Origin: a virus
DNA: 55,893 bases
Virus record (IMG/VR): IMGVR_UViG_3300044630_003363
Coordinates: 1 to 55,893 of that record
Direction: 5' to 3' (one strand)
Made by a program: the position numbers and the translations under genes. Shown here piece after piece: positions 7,809-15,900 of this stretch. Below the pieces are notes generated by a model. It was not told the DNA's origin, did not search any database, and was given only the letters and a program-made list of their open reading frames with translations. How positions within the stretch are numbered: the first letter of the stretch is position 1; each line of letters opens with the position of its first letter.

Positions 7809-10706
7809 ATGAAAGAAATTATTTCGCAAGAAGTTATTGAAAACTTCTTAAATGGTTGGGACCCTGAAGAATACATAGTAGGGGTTGAGTATGATTACCG
7901 AACCAACAAAATCTACAAAGTTATCCAAGACCCGGAAAGGGGTAAAATCGTTAAACCTGACACCTTCACACCATTTTTATGGGTTGGTGACCTAACTGAA
8001 TTTAATTTTTACCAAAGTAACAAAACACTCCAAAAGAAAAAAATGGGTGAATATGGTATCATAATTGAAAAATTAAGAACGGAAGGGAATACTCGATTAG
8101 AAAATGGACAAACTTTTTTGGTTAAAAGTTTAAAAGGGTATACTGAATTAATCAATTTTTTTAAAGAGGGTGGAATTGACCCATGGGGTGATAAATTTAA
8201 ATCGTCTTTTACGATATTAAACCCTGTTGAACAGTATCTTATACAGAAAAAGAAAAGACTTTTTAAAGGTATTGAAGATTATTCCGGCGTTAATAGATTT
8301 GTATTCGATATCGAGACCACGGGTTTAGACCCATTAACCTGTAATATTATATTGATAGGTGTTAAGGATAACCGTGGTTTGGAAAAAACAATACCAGCAT
8401 TTGGTGAAGATGGTGAAAAGAAGTGTATTGAGGAATTTTTCAAAATAATTAAAGAAAAGAAACCTACAATTATTGGTGGTTATAACTCCGCATTTTTTGA
8501 TTGGCCATTTATTTTAAAACGAGCCGAGATATTGGGTGTTAATACTAAGGAATTAACTCAAATATTTACAAAACAAGGAATTAGAGAGAAAAAAGGTATG
8601 TTGAAACTTGCAAACGAGCAGGAAGATTACATTCAACATAACATATGGGGATTCAATATTATTGATATTGCACATTCTGTTCGTAGAGCTCAAGCAATTA
8701 ATTCCGAAATTAAATCTTGGGGTTTGAAATATATTACCAAGTACTTAGAAAAAGAAAAACCTAATCGTGTTTATGTGGATGGTGCTCGGATTTCAAAAAT
8801 ATATTTGGATAATGAATTATATTATGTAAATCCAAAAACAGGTAACTACAAGAAAATTGGTGAGCCGGGAACAGGTGATTTGTTGGAGAAATATCCGGGT
8901 AAATTTGAAATATGGTCAGGAAGTAAAATTGTTGAACAATATCTTGATGATGACTTGTATGAAACCATGGTAGTTGATGACTCTTTTAGTCAATCGACAT
9001 TTTTGATTTCAAAACTTGTACCAACAACATATGAGAGAATCGCAACAATGGGTACAGCTACTTTGTGGAAAATCATTATGTTGGCTTGGTCATATGAAAA
9101 CAATTTAGCCGTTCCTGCAAAAGATACTAAACGACCATTCACAGGTGGTTTATCTCGTTTATTAACTGTGGGTTACGCTAAGAACATTGTTAAGTTTGAC
9201 TATTCGTCACTTTATCCATCAATACAATTAGTGTATGATATTTTCCCTGATTGTGATATTATGGGTGTACAGAAATCGATGTTGAAGTATTTCCGTAATA
9301 TTCGTATAAAATATAAACATTTGGCTGGTGAACTAAAAGATAGTGACCCAGTTCAAGCGGAAATGTACGACCGTAAACAATTACCAATTAAAATCTTTAT
9401 TAACGCTTACTTTGGTTCATTATCTGCACCACATGTATTCCCATGGGGTGAAATGGATTCGGGTGAAACAATCACATGTATTGGTCGTCAATGTCTTCGT
9501 ATGATGATTATGTTCTTTGAAAATAAAGGATATAAACCACTTGTAATGGATACGGACGGTGTAAACTTTGAGACACCTGAAAATATTAATGATACAGTTT
9601 ATGTTGGTAAAGGGTATAACGAGTTGGTTATTGAAGGTAAAGAATATAAAGGAATTGAAGCCGATACCGCAGAATTCAATGACATCTTCATGAGAAATGA
9701 AATGGGTCTTGATATCGACTACACCGCACCGGCTTGTATTAATGTATCAAGAAAAAACTACATCATTAAATTGATGAAGAAAGGAAAAGAAAAAATCAAA
9801 TTAACGGGTAATACCATTAAGTCTAAAAAACTACAACAATATATTGTTGAATTCTTGGACGAAGGATTTAAATACCTATTAAATGGTGACGGTATATCGT
9901 TTGTTGAATTGTATTTCCAATATGTGGAGAAGATTTATAATAAACAAATTCCATTATCAAAAATAGCAAACAAATCCCGTGTTAAACAATCTGTTGAGGA
10001 TTATAAGAAACACATACAGAAAGTAACAAAGGCGGGTTCATTAATGTCAAGACAAGCTCATATGGAGTTGATTTTACAGAATAACTATAATGCTGGTCTT
10101 GGTGAAACAATCTATTATATTAATAATGGTACCAAAAAATCTTCGGGAGATGTTCAGAAAATAAGTAAACCAACGAAAAAACAATTAGAGGAATATTTTA
10201 TTAAAAATGGTAAATCAATGCCAAATGATTATTTAGAAATTAGTTGTTATATGATTTCTGAAAAAGAATTAAATGAAAACCCCAATATGACAGGAGACTA
10301 TAATGTACCAAGGTATTTGGGTAATTTTAATAAACGCATTGAACCTTTATTAGTTGTGTTTAGTCCTGAAATTCGTAATGATATTTTAGTTGAGAGACCA
10401 GAAGATAGACAATACTTTACAAGTAAACAATGTGAATTGGTTAATGGTTTTCCATTAAGTGAAGATGGTCAGGATAAATACGATGAGGTAATGACACTAT
10501 CGGATAGTGAAGTTATTTTTTGGAATAAAATTAAACGCGACCCATTCTTTATGTATGTAGACAATAGTATTGAATTAGTTGATAAATATTGGGTTGATTA
10601 CAACCGTAAAGTTTTATCGTCTGAAGAAAAAAGTACCGTTAGTAATGAAGATGAGATAATTAAAACAGATAATGTTGATTATGCTTATCATGTGGTGGAA
10701 AGTTAA
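7809..10706 (+). CDS. 43: Family B DNA polymerase with 3'-5' exonuclease (T4 gp43-like)
   Basis: 965 residues, close to the length of T4 gp43. The exonuclease domain shows ExoI in FVFDIETTGLDP (about residue 165) and ExoII in GGYNSAFFDWPF (about 230). The polymerase domain has motif A FDYSSLYPSIQ (about 463), motif B as KIFINAYFGSLSAP (about 528) and motif C as VMDTDGVNFE (about 581), where the first position is Met instead of the usual Tyr. All catalytic Asp residues seen are intact. It would replicate the phage genome with the SSB, helicase and UvsX encoded at 37593-42386. It stands alone as an early-type gene with no TATTTATA box. Its stop overlaps the end of the convergent ART-like gene, and its terminator hairpin lies inside that gene. 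Confidence 0.97.
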   Translation: MKEIISQEVIENFLNGWDPEEYIVGVEYDYRTNKIYKVIQDPERGKIVKPDTFTPFLWVGDLTEFNFYQSNKTLQKKKMGEYGIIIEKLRTEGNTRLENGQTFLVKSLKGYTELINFFKEGGIDPWGDKFKSSFTILNPVEQYLIQKKKRLFKGIEDYSGVNRFVFDIETTGLDPLTCNIILIGVKDNRGLEKTIPAFGEDGEKKCIEEFFKIIKEKKPTIIGGYNSAFFDWPFILKRAEILGVNTKELTQIFTKQGIREKKGMLKLANEQEDYIQHNIWGFNIIDIAHSVRRAQAINSEIKSWGLKYITKYLEKEKPNRVYVDGARISKIYLDNELYYVNPKTGNYKKIGEPGTGDLLEKYPGKFEIWSGSKIVEQYLDDDLYETMVVDDSFSQSTFLISKLVPTTYERIATMGTATLWKIIMLAWSYENNLAVPAKDTKRPFTGGLSRLLTVGYAKNIVKFDYSSLYPSIQLVYDIFPDCDIMGVQKSMLKYFRNIRIKYKHLAGELKDSDPVQAEMYDRKQLPIKIFINAYFGSLSAPHVFPWGEMDSGETITCIGRQCLRMMIMFFENKGYKPLVMDTDGVNFETPENINDTVYVGKGYNELVIEGKEYKGIEADTAEFNDIFMRNEMGLDIDYTAPACINVSRKNYIIKLMKKGKEKIKLTGNTIKSKKLQQYIVEFLDEGFKYLLNGDGISFVELYFQYVEKIYNKQIPLSKIANKSRVKQSVEDYKKHIQKVTKAGSLMSRQAHMELILQNNYNAGLGETIYYINNGTKKSSGDVQKISKPTKKQLEEYFIKNGKSMPNDYLEISCYMISEKELNENPNMTGDYNVPRYLGNFNKRIEPLLVVFSPEIRNDILVERPEDRQYFTSKQCELVNGFPLSEDGQDKYDEVMTLSDSEVIFWNKIKRDPFFMYVDNSIELVDKYWVDYNRKVLSSEEKSTVSNEDEIIKTDNVDYAYHVVES

Positions 10707-11329
10707 GCAACAAATGTTTTATTTTTTAATGGTGAGATATCAATTGTCTCACCATTAATTTTTATTGAATTAATATTAAGTTTTGTATTTTTTAATAAAG
10801 TAATTTCATTTTCTCCCGATAAAAAAATGTTTTGGTATACGGTACTTTCCCAATTAATATATCTTTCATTAATTTCACATTCTATTTCCGCCTCATCCGA
10901 TTTTATAACTCCACTATAATTTATTGCACCATCACTATCCCAAGACCAATATATACCTAATCTTCTTCCTTGTGTTTTAAGATGTTCCATCCAATTTTTA
11001 TCTACCGACATACCTCTATAGATTTTAATTGTACCTGAAGTTGGGTTAATTATATTTTTAATTACATTTTTAAAGTTGTTAATCCCTTCAGTTACCCGTT
11101 TTATCACAAATTCTTTATATTTTGGGTGTGAAATTATTTCATCTTCATCTAAATTTAAATTATATTCATCTTTAAAATCCATTATTAATTCGTGATAATC
11201 ACTAGTTATTTCACCCTTACTGAATGGGATTAAAAATTTATCACTAACGAAGTATTCAAAATTAAAATCTTTTATACTCCCTTCTCTTAATAGTGTATAT
11301 GTTTCGTTAAAAATGGGAACTAATTTCAT
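10703..11329 (-). CDS. ADP-ribosyltransferase-like protein
   Basis: 208 residues. The C-terminal half has the layout of R-S-E class mono-ADP-ribosyltransferases: KIYRGMSV with R105, the strand GIYWSWDS with S129 followed by a helix entering at DGAINYSG, and SGENEITLLKNTKLNI with the ExE pair E173/E175 and the typical 'E-x-E-(I/V)-x-L-x-x-x-(T)' ending. The N-terminal half is helical, and the leader MKLVPIFNETYTLLREG resembles short capsid-targeting leaders of T4 internal proteins. Its ATG lies one base after the stop of the gp13-like gene, so it is expressed late. T4 Alt is a late-made ART injected with DNA to modify host RNA polymerase; a similar role is inferred. ART activity and target are unproven. 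Confidence 0.7.
   Translation of the reverse strand: MKLVPIFNETYTLLREGSIKDFNFEYFVSDKFLIPFSKGEITSDYHELIMDFKDEYNLNLDEDEIISHPKYKEFVIKRVTEGINNFKNVIKNIINPTSGTIKIYRGMSVDKNWMEHLKTQGRRLGIYWSWDSDGAINYSGVIKSDEAEIECEINERYINWESTVYQNIFLSGENEITLLKNTKLNINSIKINGETIDISPLKNKTFVA
10726..10765 (+). terminator. Terminator of DNA polymerase, inside the opposing gene
   Basis: A 12-bp perfect stem (10726-10737 with 10747-10758, core AATGGTGAGA/TCTCACCATT) has a 9-base loop and is followed by TTTTTATT on the plus strand. It lies entirely within the 3' coding end of the minus-strand ART-like gene. On the minus strand it is followed by A-rich sequence, so it should act only on polymerase transcripts. Confidence 0.65.
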
Positions 11330-11330
11330 A

Positions 11331-12449
11331 TTAGATTACATTGTACGGTGACTGCATCGGTCTGTATTTTAATGCCTTATTGAGATTCTCCGCTTCCATA
11401 CCTTTTCTTTCAAGAACTTTATCGGGGCGGAGTCTTTCTAATCTTAACATTAACTCTTCAACCAATTTTATTTTTTCATCTTTACCTTCCGTAAGTAATG
11501 AAGAATAATCCAATTTAACTTGACTGTCAGGAACTTGTAAATCACCTGAGAATTTACCCCAAATTCTTCCTAAACCTTCTTTAGAGTAAGCAATAAGATA
11601 TTTTCTAACCCAGTTTTGTGCTGGTTTATTTAAGTCATCCCAAACTAATTCTTCGGTTTGAACATCTGAAGGTAATTTAATTATATCTTTATTTTTATCT
11701 AAACATGTGTCTCTATCCATGGTATCATAATACCAATACCAAACCTGACTTCTATTATTTCGTATTGAACCAAAATCATATTTACCACCCGGTACATTAT
11801 ATAAGTGAATTACTTTAGTACTGTTAGGTCCTGCAGTAATTCTATATGTTAAATCTCCACCAATTATTCTATTCTTTATATTTCTATCACCCATTCTTAA
11901 TAAAAGGTCAAAAGCCGGCATCATAAAATATGAACCCGATGTACCTTGTTGTGCAAACCCACCAACACCACCAAATCCAGTACCGCCCAATCCACCAAAA
12001 CCACCCAAAAATGGGTCAACAATTGAATCGGTTAACTCGGCTCTTGAGAACCATAAAAGTTCATTTATTTCTCTTCCTGCTGGTATAATATAAGTTTGTG
12101 TATTAGCCGATAATTCAAAATAATCCTTTTTTAGTTCACTATTACCACCCGTTTGTAAACCAACTATTTTTGAATATGCGTGTGAGTATTGTGTTTCATA
12201 ATCCAAACTTCTAGTGGTAAACGCTCTTGTTAATGATTGTGTATCAACATCAATACCGATTAATGCTGACCATTGTGATTCAATTAACCAATCACTTACA
12301 TATTGTTCATACTCCGATAAAGACAATTCCAAAAATGTATCCATCTGTTCTTCAGTTAATTCAATACCTCTAACGGGTAATCCTAATAAATGAAAAACCT
12401 GAGTATATAATTTTTGTTTTTGTGGGTTTGTTATAATAGTCGCGGACAT
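11331..12449 (-). CDS. 13: Neck / head-completion protein, T4 gp13-like
   Basis: 372 residues. The N-terminus (LYTQVFHLLGLPVRGIELTE, then EQMDTFLELSLSEYEQYVSD) is the characteristic helical start of gp13-type neck proteins. Further family-like segments are YIIPAGREINELLWFSRAEL, YFMMPAFDLLLRMGD and the strand pair around VIHLYNVPGGKYDFG. A Gly/Phe-rich low-complexity insert sits at about 148-172 (FLGGFGGLGGTGFGGVGGF). In T4, gp13 and gp14 close the filled head and receive the tail. Here gp13 is on the minus strand, separated from the gp14/gp15-like genes by a helicase/nuclease insertion. A TATTTATT box lies 13 bases upstream. The low-complexity loop is unusual and may be surface exposed. Confidence 0.75.
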   Translation of the reverse strand: MSATIITNPQKQKLYTQVFHLLGLPVRGIELTEEQMDTFLELSLSEYEQYVSDWLIESQWSALIGIDVDTQSLTRAFTTRSLDYETQYSHAYSKIVGLQTGGNSELKKDYFELSANTQTYIIPAGREINELLWFSRAELTDSIVDPFLGGFGGLGGTGFGGVGGFAQQGTSGSYFMMPAFDLLLRMGDRNIKNRIIGGDLTYRITAGPNSTKVIHLYNVPGGKYDFGSIRNNRSQVWYWYYDTMDRDTCLDKNKDIIKLPSDVQTEELVWDDLNKPAQNWVRKYLIAYSKEGLGRIWGKFSGDLQVPDSQVKLDYSSLLTEGKDEKIKLVEELMLRLERLRPDKVLERKGMEAENLNKALKYRPMQSPYNVI

Positions 12450-12462
12450 ATTTGTTTTTATT

Positions 12463-12470
12463 AATAAATA
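12463..12470 (-). promoter_or_regulatory. Late-promoter-like box TATTTATT
   Basis: On the minus strand GATATTTATTAATAA lies 13 bases before the gp13-like ATG at 12449. It should drive gp13 and the following ART-like gene. Confidence 0.5.
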
Positions 12471-12487
12471 TCTGTATATTTTAGTTT

Positions 12488-13405
12488 ATGATGGATAATA
12501 AAATTGACATAAGAGAAAGACTAAAAAATATCACCATAGACCCATTGTGTAAAACATCGGTTACAAGGGAGATTATGATGCAAATCCAAAGAAATAATAC
12601 TTTAAAATTAAGAATTTCAAGGGAAATTAATAGGATGTTAGAGGAATTGTATACTCCATTAGGTTTGTGGGGTCAAAACCCACAATCACCAGATGAGGAT
12701 TTTGGTGTATTAGATAAAGATGGTAATTGGGGAATTCAAAATGTATTTGATACAAACTATTCTTGTCAAGAGGTTTTATTTAATAGATGTAATCTATCAA
12801 TTTTAAACTTATATAGAAAAAAAGGTATTGAAGATATTGAAATATTAGGTGAAACTTTTTCATATAGAAACCCAATAATTATTAATGATGAAACATTAAA
12901 AGATGAAAAAGAAACATTACATAGAATAAATAAATTACTAATATTAATTGATAATTCTAAAAGTAAAATATTTTTACCAGGTAGTAATATGTTTGATATT
13001 TTAATTAATATGTGTTCAAATACAATGTCAAGAGGGGATGAAACCCAAAAATTCTATGTTGATAACATATATGATTTCTTTGACGATATTATCGAGGTTA
13101 AAGCATTAGGTGGTCTTGGTAATTATGATGATAGAAAAAAAGGTATTGATGTTTGGACAAAACATGGTGATGAAAGAATATTAAAACACCAAATAAAAGG
13201 TACATGTGACTTAACATCAGTTAATGGTGGTTATTTAGTTAATTCAGCATTAAGTCAAACATCTAAATGTGATTTGTATGTTTTTGTTTGTGAAGACTAC
13301 AGAATACTTATATTAAAAAACAATAAAGACGAGATGGAATGGACTAAAGATGGTGTATTCTTTCCTTCAAACTTAAAATTTAATGAAAAATTCTATACCA
13401 AATAA
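12488..13405 (+). CDS. PD-(D/E)XK-like nuclease (restriction-endonuclease fold)
   Basis: 305 residues; start at one of two adjacent ATGs (12488 or 12491). The N-terminal half is helical. The C-terminal third resembles a restriction-endonuclease core: a charged loop GNYDDRKKGIDVWTKHGDE offers the acidic residue (Asp in GIDVW), and the next strand LKHQIKGTCDL supplies QxK in place of ExK, followed by a helix and the strand CDLYVFVCEDYRILILK. Q for E occurs in known members of this superfamily. No partner methylase is visible. It is transcribed towards a convergent SNF2 helicase and overlaps a 72-residue gene. A role in DNA processing, host-DNA degradation or counter-defence is possible; the fold call is by eye. 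Confidence 0.6.
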   Translation: MMDNKIDIRERLKNITIDPLCKTSVTREIMMQIQRNNTLKLRISREINRMLEELYTPLGLWGQNPQSPDEDFGVLDKDGNWGIQNVFDTNYSCQEVLFNRCNLSILNLYRKKGIEDIEILGETFSYRNPIIINDETLKDEKETLHRINKLLILIDNSKSKIFLPGSNMFDILINMCSNTMSRGDETQKFYVDNIYDFFDDIIEVKALGGLGNYDDRKKGIDVWTKHGDERILKHQIKGTCDLTSVNGGYLVNSALSQTSKCDLYVFVCEDYRILILKNNKDEMEWTKDGVFFPSNLKFNEKFYTK

Positions 13406-13601
13406 ATTAAATGAAATTTTAATATTGTGTTCAAAACATAATATGGAATTTACCTTTCAAAAAGAAGGTCAGGAAAATTTTATCGAGTACTCAATTGAAC
13501 CTGAAAAAAAAATAACGGTTAATATTTCTAACGAAGACGATAAAAATTTAAAAAAATTAATTGACCAAAAACTTAAAGAGTTAAGACAACTCTTTAAGTA
13601 G
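13383..13601 (+). CDS. Small hypothetical protein downstream of the nuclease
   Basis: 72 residues, start ATG 13383, overlapping the end of the nuclease gene by 23 bases in another frame, so probably translationally coupled. The sequence is charged: a helix (NKLNEILILCSKHNMEF), two short strands (FIEYSIEPEKKITVNIS) and a C-terminal Lys/Glu helix. Its last 21 bases overlap the end of the convergent SNF2 gene. No family recognised. Close coupling suggests it works with or modulates the nuclease. Confidence 0.6.
   Translation: MKNSIPNKLNEILILCSKHNMEFTFQKEGQENFIEYSIEPEKKITVNISNEDDKNLKKLIDQKLKELRQLFK
13566..13599 (-). terminator. Terminator of SNF2 helicase, inside overlapping gene ends
   Basis: A 12-bp perfect inverted repeat (13571-13582 with 13588-13599, ACTTAAAGAGTT/AACTCTTTAAGT) with a 5-base loop is followed on the minus strand by TTTTTGG. 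It straddles the SNF2 stop codon and lies inside the coding end of the convergent 72-residue gene. Confidence 0.55.
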
Positions 13602-15335
13602 TGATTGTGCAAATCCTTCAGAAAATTCTCCATCTCCCATTACTTGGTCAATAATATTCTTTTTCTTATTTAAAATATTATATACAATTCTTTCTATTGT
13701 GTTTTCAAATATCGGGTAATAAACCGATACATTTTTCTTTTGACCGTATCTGAACGCTCTGTCTTCAGCCTGACTATGGTGTGCGGGTACAAATGATAAA
13801 TCATTCATAATAACAACCTCAGCTGCGGTTAATGTGATACCAACACCACCAGCAACAATATTTGATATAAAAATCTTTATCTTATCATCATTTTGAAATC
13901 TGTCAACCGAATCCTGTCTGCGTTCTTTAGACATACGACCATCTAATATTACCGAATTTTTTTTATATTTTTCATGTAACATATCTACCGTCATTGTAAA
14001 ATTTGTAAACACAATAATTTTTTTACCTTGTTCCAAACAATTATCGATTATTTCCGAAGTGTGTTCTACTTTTTCATAAGAAATTACTTGTCTAACTTTC
14101 ATTAAACGATTGATAGTGACACTAACAGATTCTTTATCTTTATTTTCACTTGTTATTCTCATGAAGTCTTCTAACTCCTCATCGTAAAATGTACTTTTTA
14201 AATCTAAAAATATAGGAGTTATGATTTTATCTGGTAAATCTAAGATGTCCGTTTTCATTCTCCTTAGAACCACATTTTTTGTTCTCTCTCTTAGTTCATC
14301 CAAATTTGTTGCACCACCCGTATTCCAAATTCTTCTATTATTAACTTTAAATTGGTAACCACCACAATATCTTTTAACATATGATTGCCAATTTAATGCG
14401 ATTGGTGACTCAACAATATTAAGAAGATTATAGAAATTAATTGGTCTTGATGTCATTGGTGTTCCTGTTAATAACCAAACTTTTGGAATTTTACCAACAA
14501 TATCATTAATTAATTTAGTTCTTTGTGCGGTTGCGTTTGAGATATAATGAGCTTCATCAATTATAACCAAATCAAATTTTTCTTTTAATATTGGTTGTTT
14601 AATTTCTTCACCTAACCCAACGGATTCCATTGAGTGGTAATTTTTAATTATATCATAGTTAATAATATAATAATCAAATGTTGACCCCCATTTTTTACCC
14701 TCAACAATTAAAACTTTTCTATCTGAGTAATTTTCAATTTCTCTTTGCCAGTTAATTTTTAGTGAAGCGGGACAAATAATTAAAATTTTCTTTGCTTTAG
14801 TTTCTAATGATGCGATAATTGCGGAAGTTGTTTTACCTAAACCCATATCATCAGCAAGTATAAACCTATCATTTGCTAATAATTTTTCAATTGCAACTTT
14901 TTGATGTTCCATTGGTGGTCTATCTGAATAAACCGAATAATCAATTTCTCTATTTAATTTTTTCTCCTCCTGTATTATCGATGATTTAGGAATCCACATC
15001 GCATAATTTTTTTCATTTTCTGAAATACGACCCCAAATATGGTAAGCTTTATCACTTTCACATAATAATTTTTCACACCATATTTTTTCAGGTACTTTTG
15101 GGAGATGTTTATCTTCCATTATTTTTTCACCAAAATTTGATGCAATTATAATATTTTTTTTAGCAACACGAGGTACTACCTCATGGTATTTTATAACATA
15201 TTCAGCTTGGGGACGAGTTAGTTGGAAATTTTTTACCTCTAAAAACTTTCTTTTGAATTCTAATAGTTGGTTATTAAACCCTTCATAATTCGTCAGTATA
15301 TCCCTTGCTTCTATTTCGGGTATCTTACTTTCCAT
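13581..15335 (-). CDS. SNF2-family DNA helicase/translocase
   Basis: 584 residues with both RecA-like lobes. Lobe 1 has motif I LADDMGLGKTTSA (about residue 158), motif II VIIDEAH (about 257) and motif III LLTGTPMTSRP (about 290). Lobe 2 has IIVFTNFTMTV, motif V around VAGGVGITLTAAEVVIMNDL and motif VI QAEDRAFRYGQKK with its arginine finger. All key residues are present. The N-terminal 130 residues carry a smaller alpha/beta region. T4-like phages often encode SNF2 or UvsW helicases for recombination-dependent replication and fork repair. Here it is convergent with a nuclease gene, which suggests a DNA-processing module. It sits between gp13 and the gp14/gp15-like genes, interrupting the usual neck cluster. 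Confidence 0.93.
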   Translation of the reverse strand: MESKIPEIEARDILTNYEGFNNQLLEFKRKFLEVKNFQLTRPQAEYVIKYHEVVPRVAKKNIIIASNFGEKIMEDKHLPKVPEKIWCEKLLCESDKAYHIWGRISENEKNYAMWIPKSSIIQEEKKLNREIDYSVYSDRPPMEHQKVAIEKLLANDRFILADDMGLGKTTSAIIASLETKAKKILIICPASLKINWQREIENYSDRKVLIVEGKKWGSTFDYYIINYDIIKNYHSMESVGLGEEIKQPILKEKFDLVIIDEAHYISNATAQRTKLINDIVGKIPKVWLLTGTPMTSRPINFYNLLNIVESPIALNWQSYVKRYCGGYQFKVNNRRIWNTGGATNLDELRERTKNVVLRRMKTDILDLPDKIITPIFLDLKSTFYDEELEDFMRITSENKDKESVSVTINRLMKVRQVISYEKVEHTSEIIDNCLEQGKKIIVFTNFTMTVDMLHEKYKKNSVILDGRMSKERRQDSVDRFQNDDKIKIFISNIVAGGVGITLTAAEVVIMNDLSFVPAHHSQAEDRAFRYGQKKNVSVYYPIFENTIERIVYNILNKKKNIIDQVMGDGEFSEGFAQSLLKELS

Positions 15336-15374
15336 ATAATCCTAAATATAACGAATTAGAATCAATAATGGTAC

Positions 15375-15382
15375 TATTTATT
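15375..15382 (+). promoter_or_regulatory. Late-promoter-like box TATTTATT, decides start of gp14-like gene
   Basis: CTATTTATTGATATGAG places the box three bases before ATG 15386, the same geometry as before the tape measure and gp25 genes. The open frame extends upstream to 15305, but those codons overlap the SNF2 start and this box. Confidence 0.5.
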
Positions 15383-15385
15383 GAT

Positions 15386-15898
15386 ATGAGTAATAAATTG
15401 CCAATAACAAGAATAAGTAAATTTTTTTCCCAAGATGACTTTGATTTAAATGTTAGAATGGGTGAGGAGTACTTGCATGGTGATTTAGGTATGAAATTGG
15501 TGTTATTTAGAGTTGATAGACAAAAAACCGATACCGATGAAGTCTATGGTGAAGTTGGTAAAGATGATATTAAATTTTTACCTCCTGTTGAATTTTTCGG
15601 TTTAGTTAAGGTTGAAGAATCTAAAAACAATAGTTATACTAAAGGTTTAAATAGATATTTGGAACCTGGTAATATGACAATATCCGTTTACCTAAACCAT
15701 TTAGAAGAATTAAAAGTGGATATTAGATATGGTGATTATATTGGATATCAAGAATCCGAAGAAAAAATAAGATATTATACGGTATCAAACGATGGTAAAT
15801 TAACCGCAGACAATAAACATAATATGTTTGGTTATAAACCATTTTATAGAACGATACTTTGTGTTCCAGCACAAGAAACAGAATTTAGAGGGATTTAA
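15386..15898 (+). CDS. Neck protein, T4 gp14-like (tentative)
   Basis: 170 residues from ATG 15386 (MSNKLPITRISKFFSQDDFD). Longer starts at 15305 and 15368 are open but would overlap the SNF2 start or the late-type box. The protein is alpha/beta with KLVLFRVDRQKTDTDEVYGE, DIRYGDYIGYQESEEKIRYY and a C-terminal strand YKPFYRTILCVPAQETEF. This fits gp14-type neck proteins, where a 'GDyI' turn and a late hydrophobic strand pair are typical. Position between gp13 and a gp15-like gene supports the call; the sequence match is loose. It would bridge head and tail after DNA packaging. Confidence 0.55.
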   Translation: MSNKLPITRISKFFSQDDFDLNVRMGEEYLHGDLGMKLVLFRVDRQKTDTDEVYGEVGKDDIKFLPPVEFFGLVKVEESKNNSYTKGLNRYLEPGNMTISVYLNHLEELKVDIRYGDYIGYQESEEKIRYYTVSNDGKLTADNKHNMFGYKPFYRTILCVPAQETEFRGI

Positions 15899-15900
15899 TT

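Noticed and set aside
15305-15385. Longer starts for the gp14-like gene (15305 or 15368)
   Set aside because: The first overlaps the SNF2 start codon region and both would cover the TATTTATT box. ATG 15386 has the same box-to-start geometry as three other genes.
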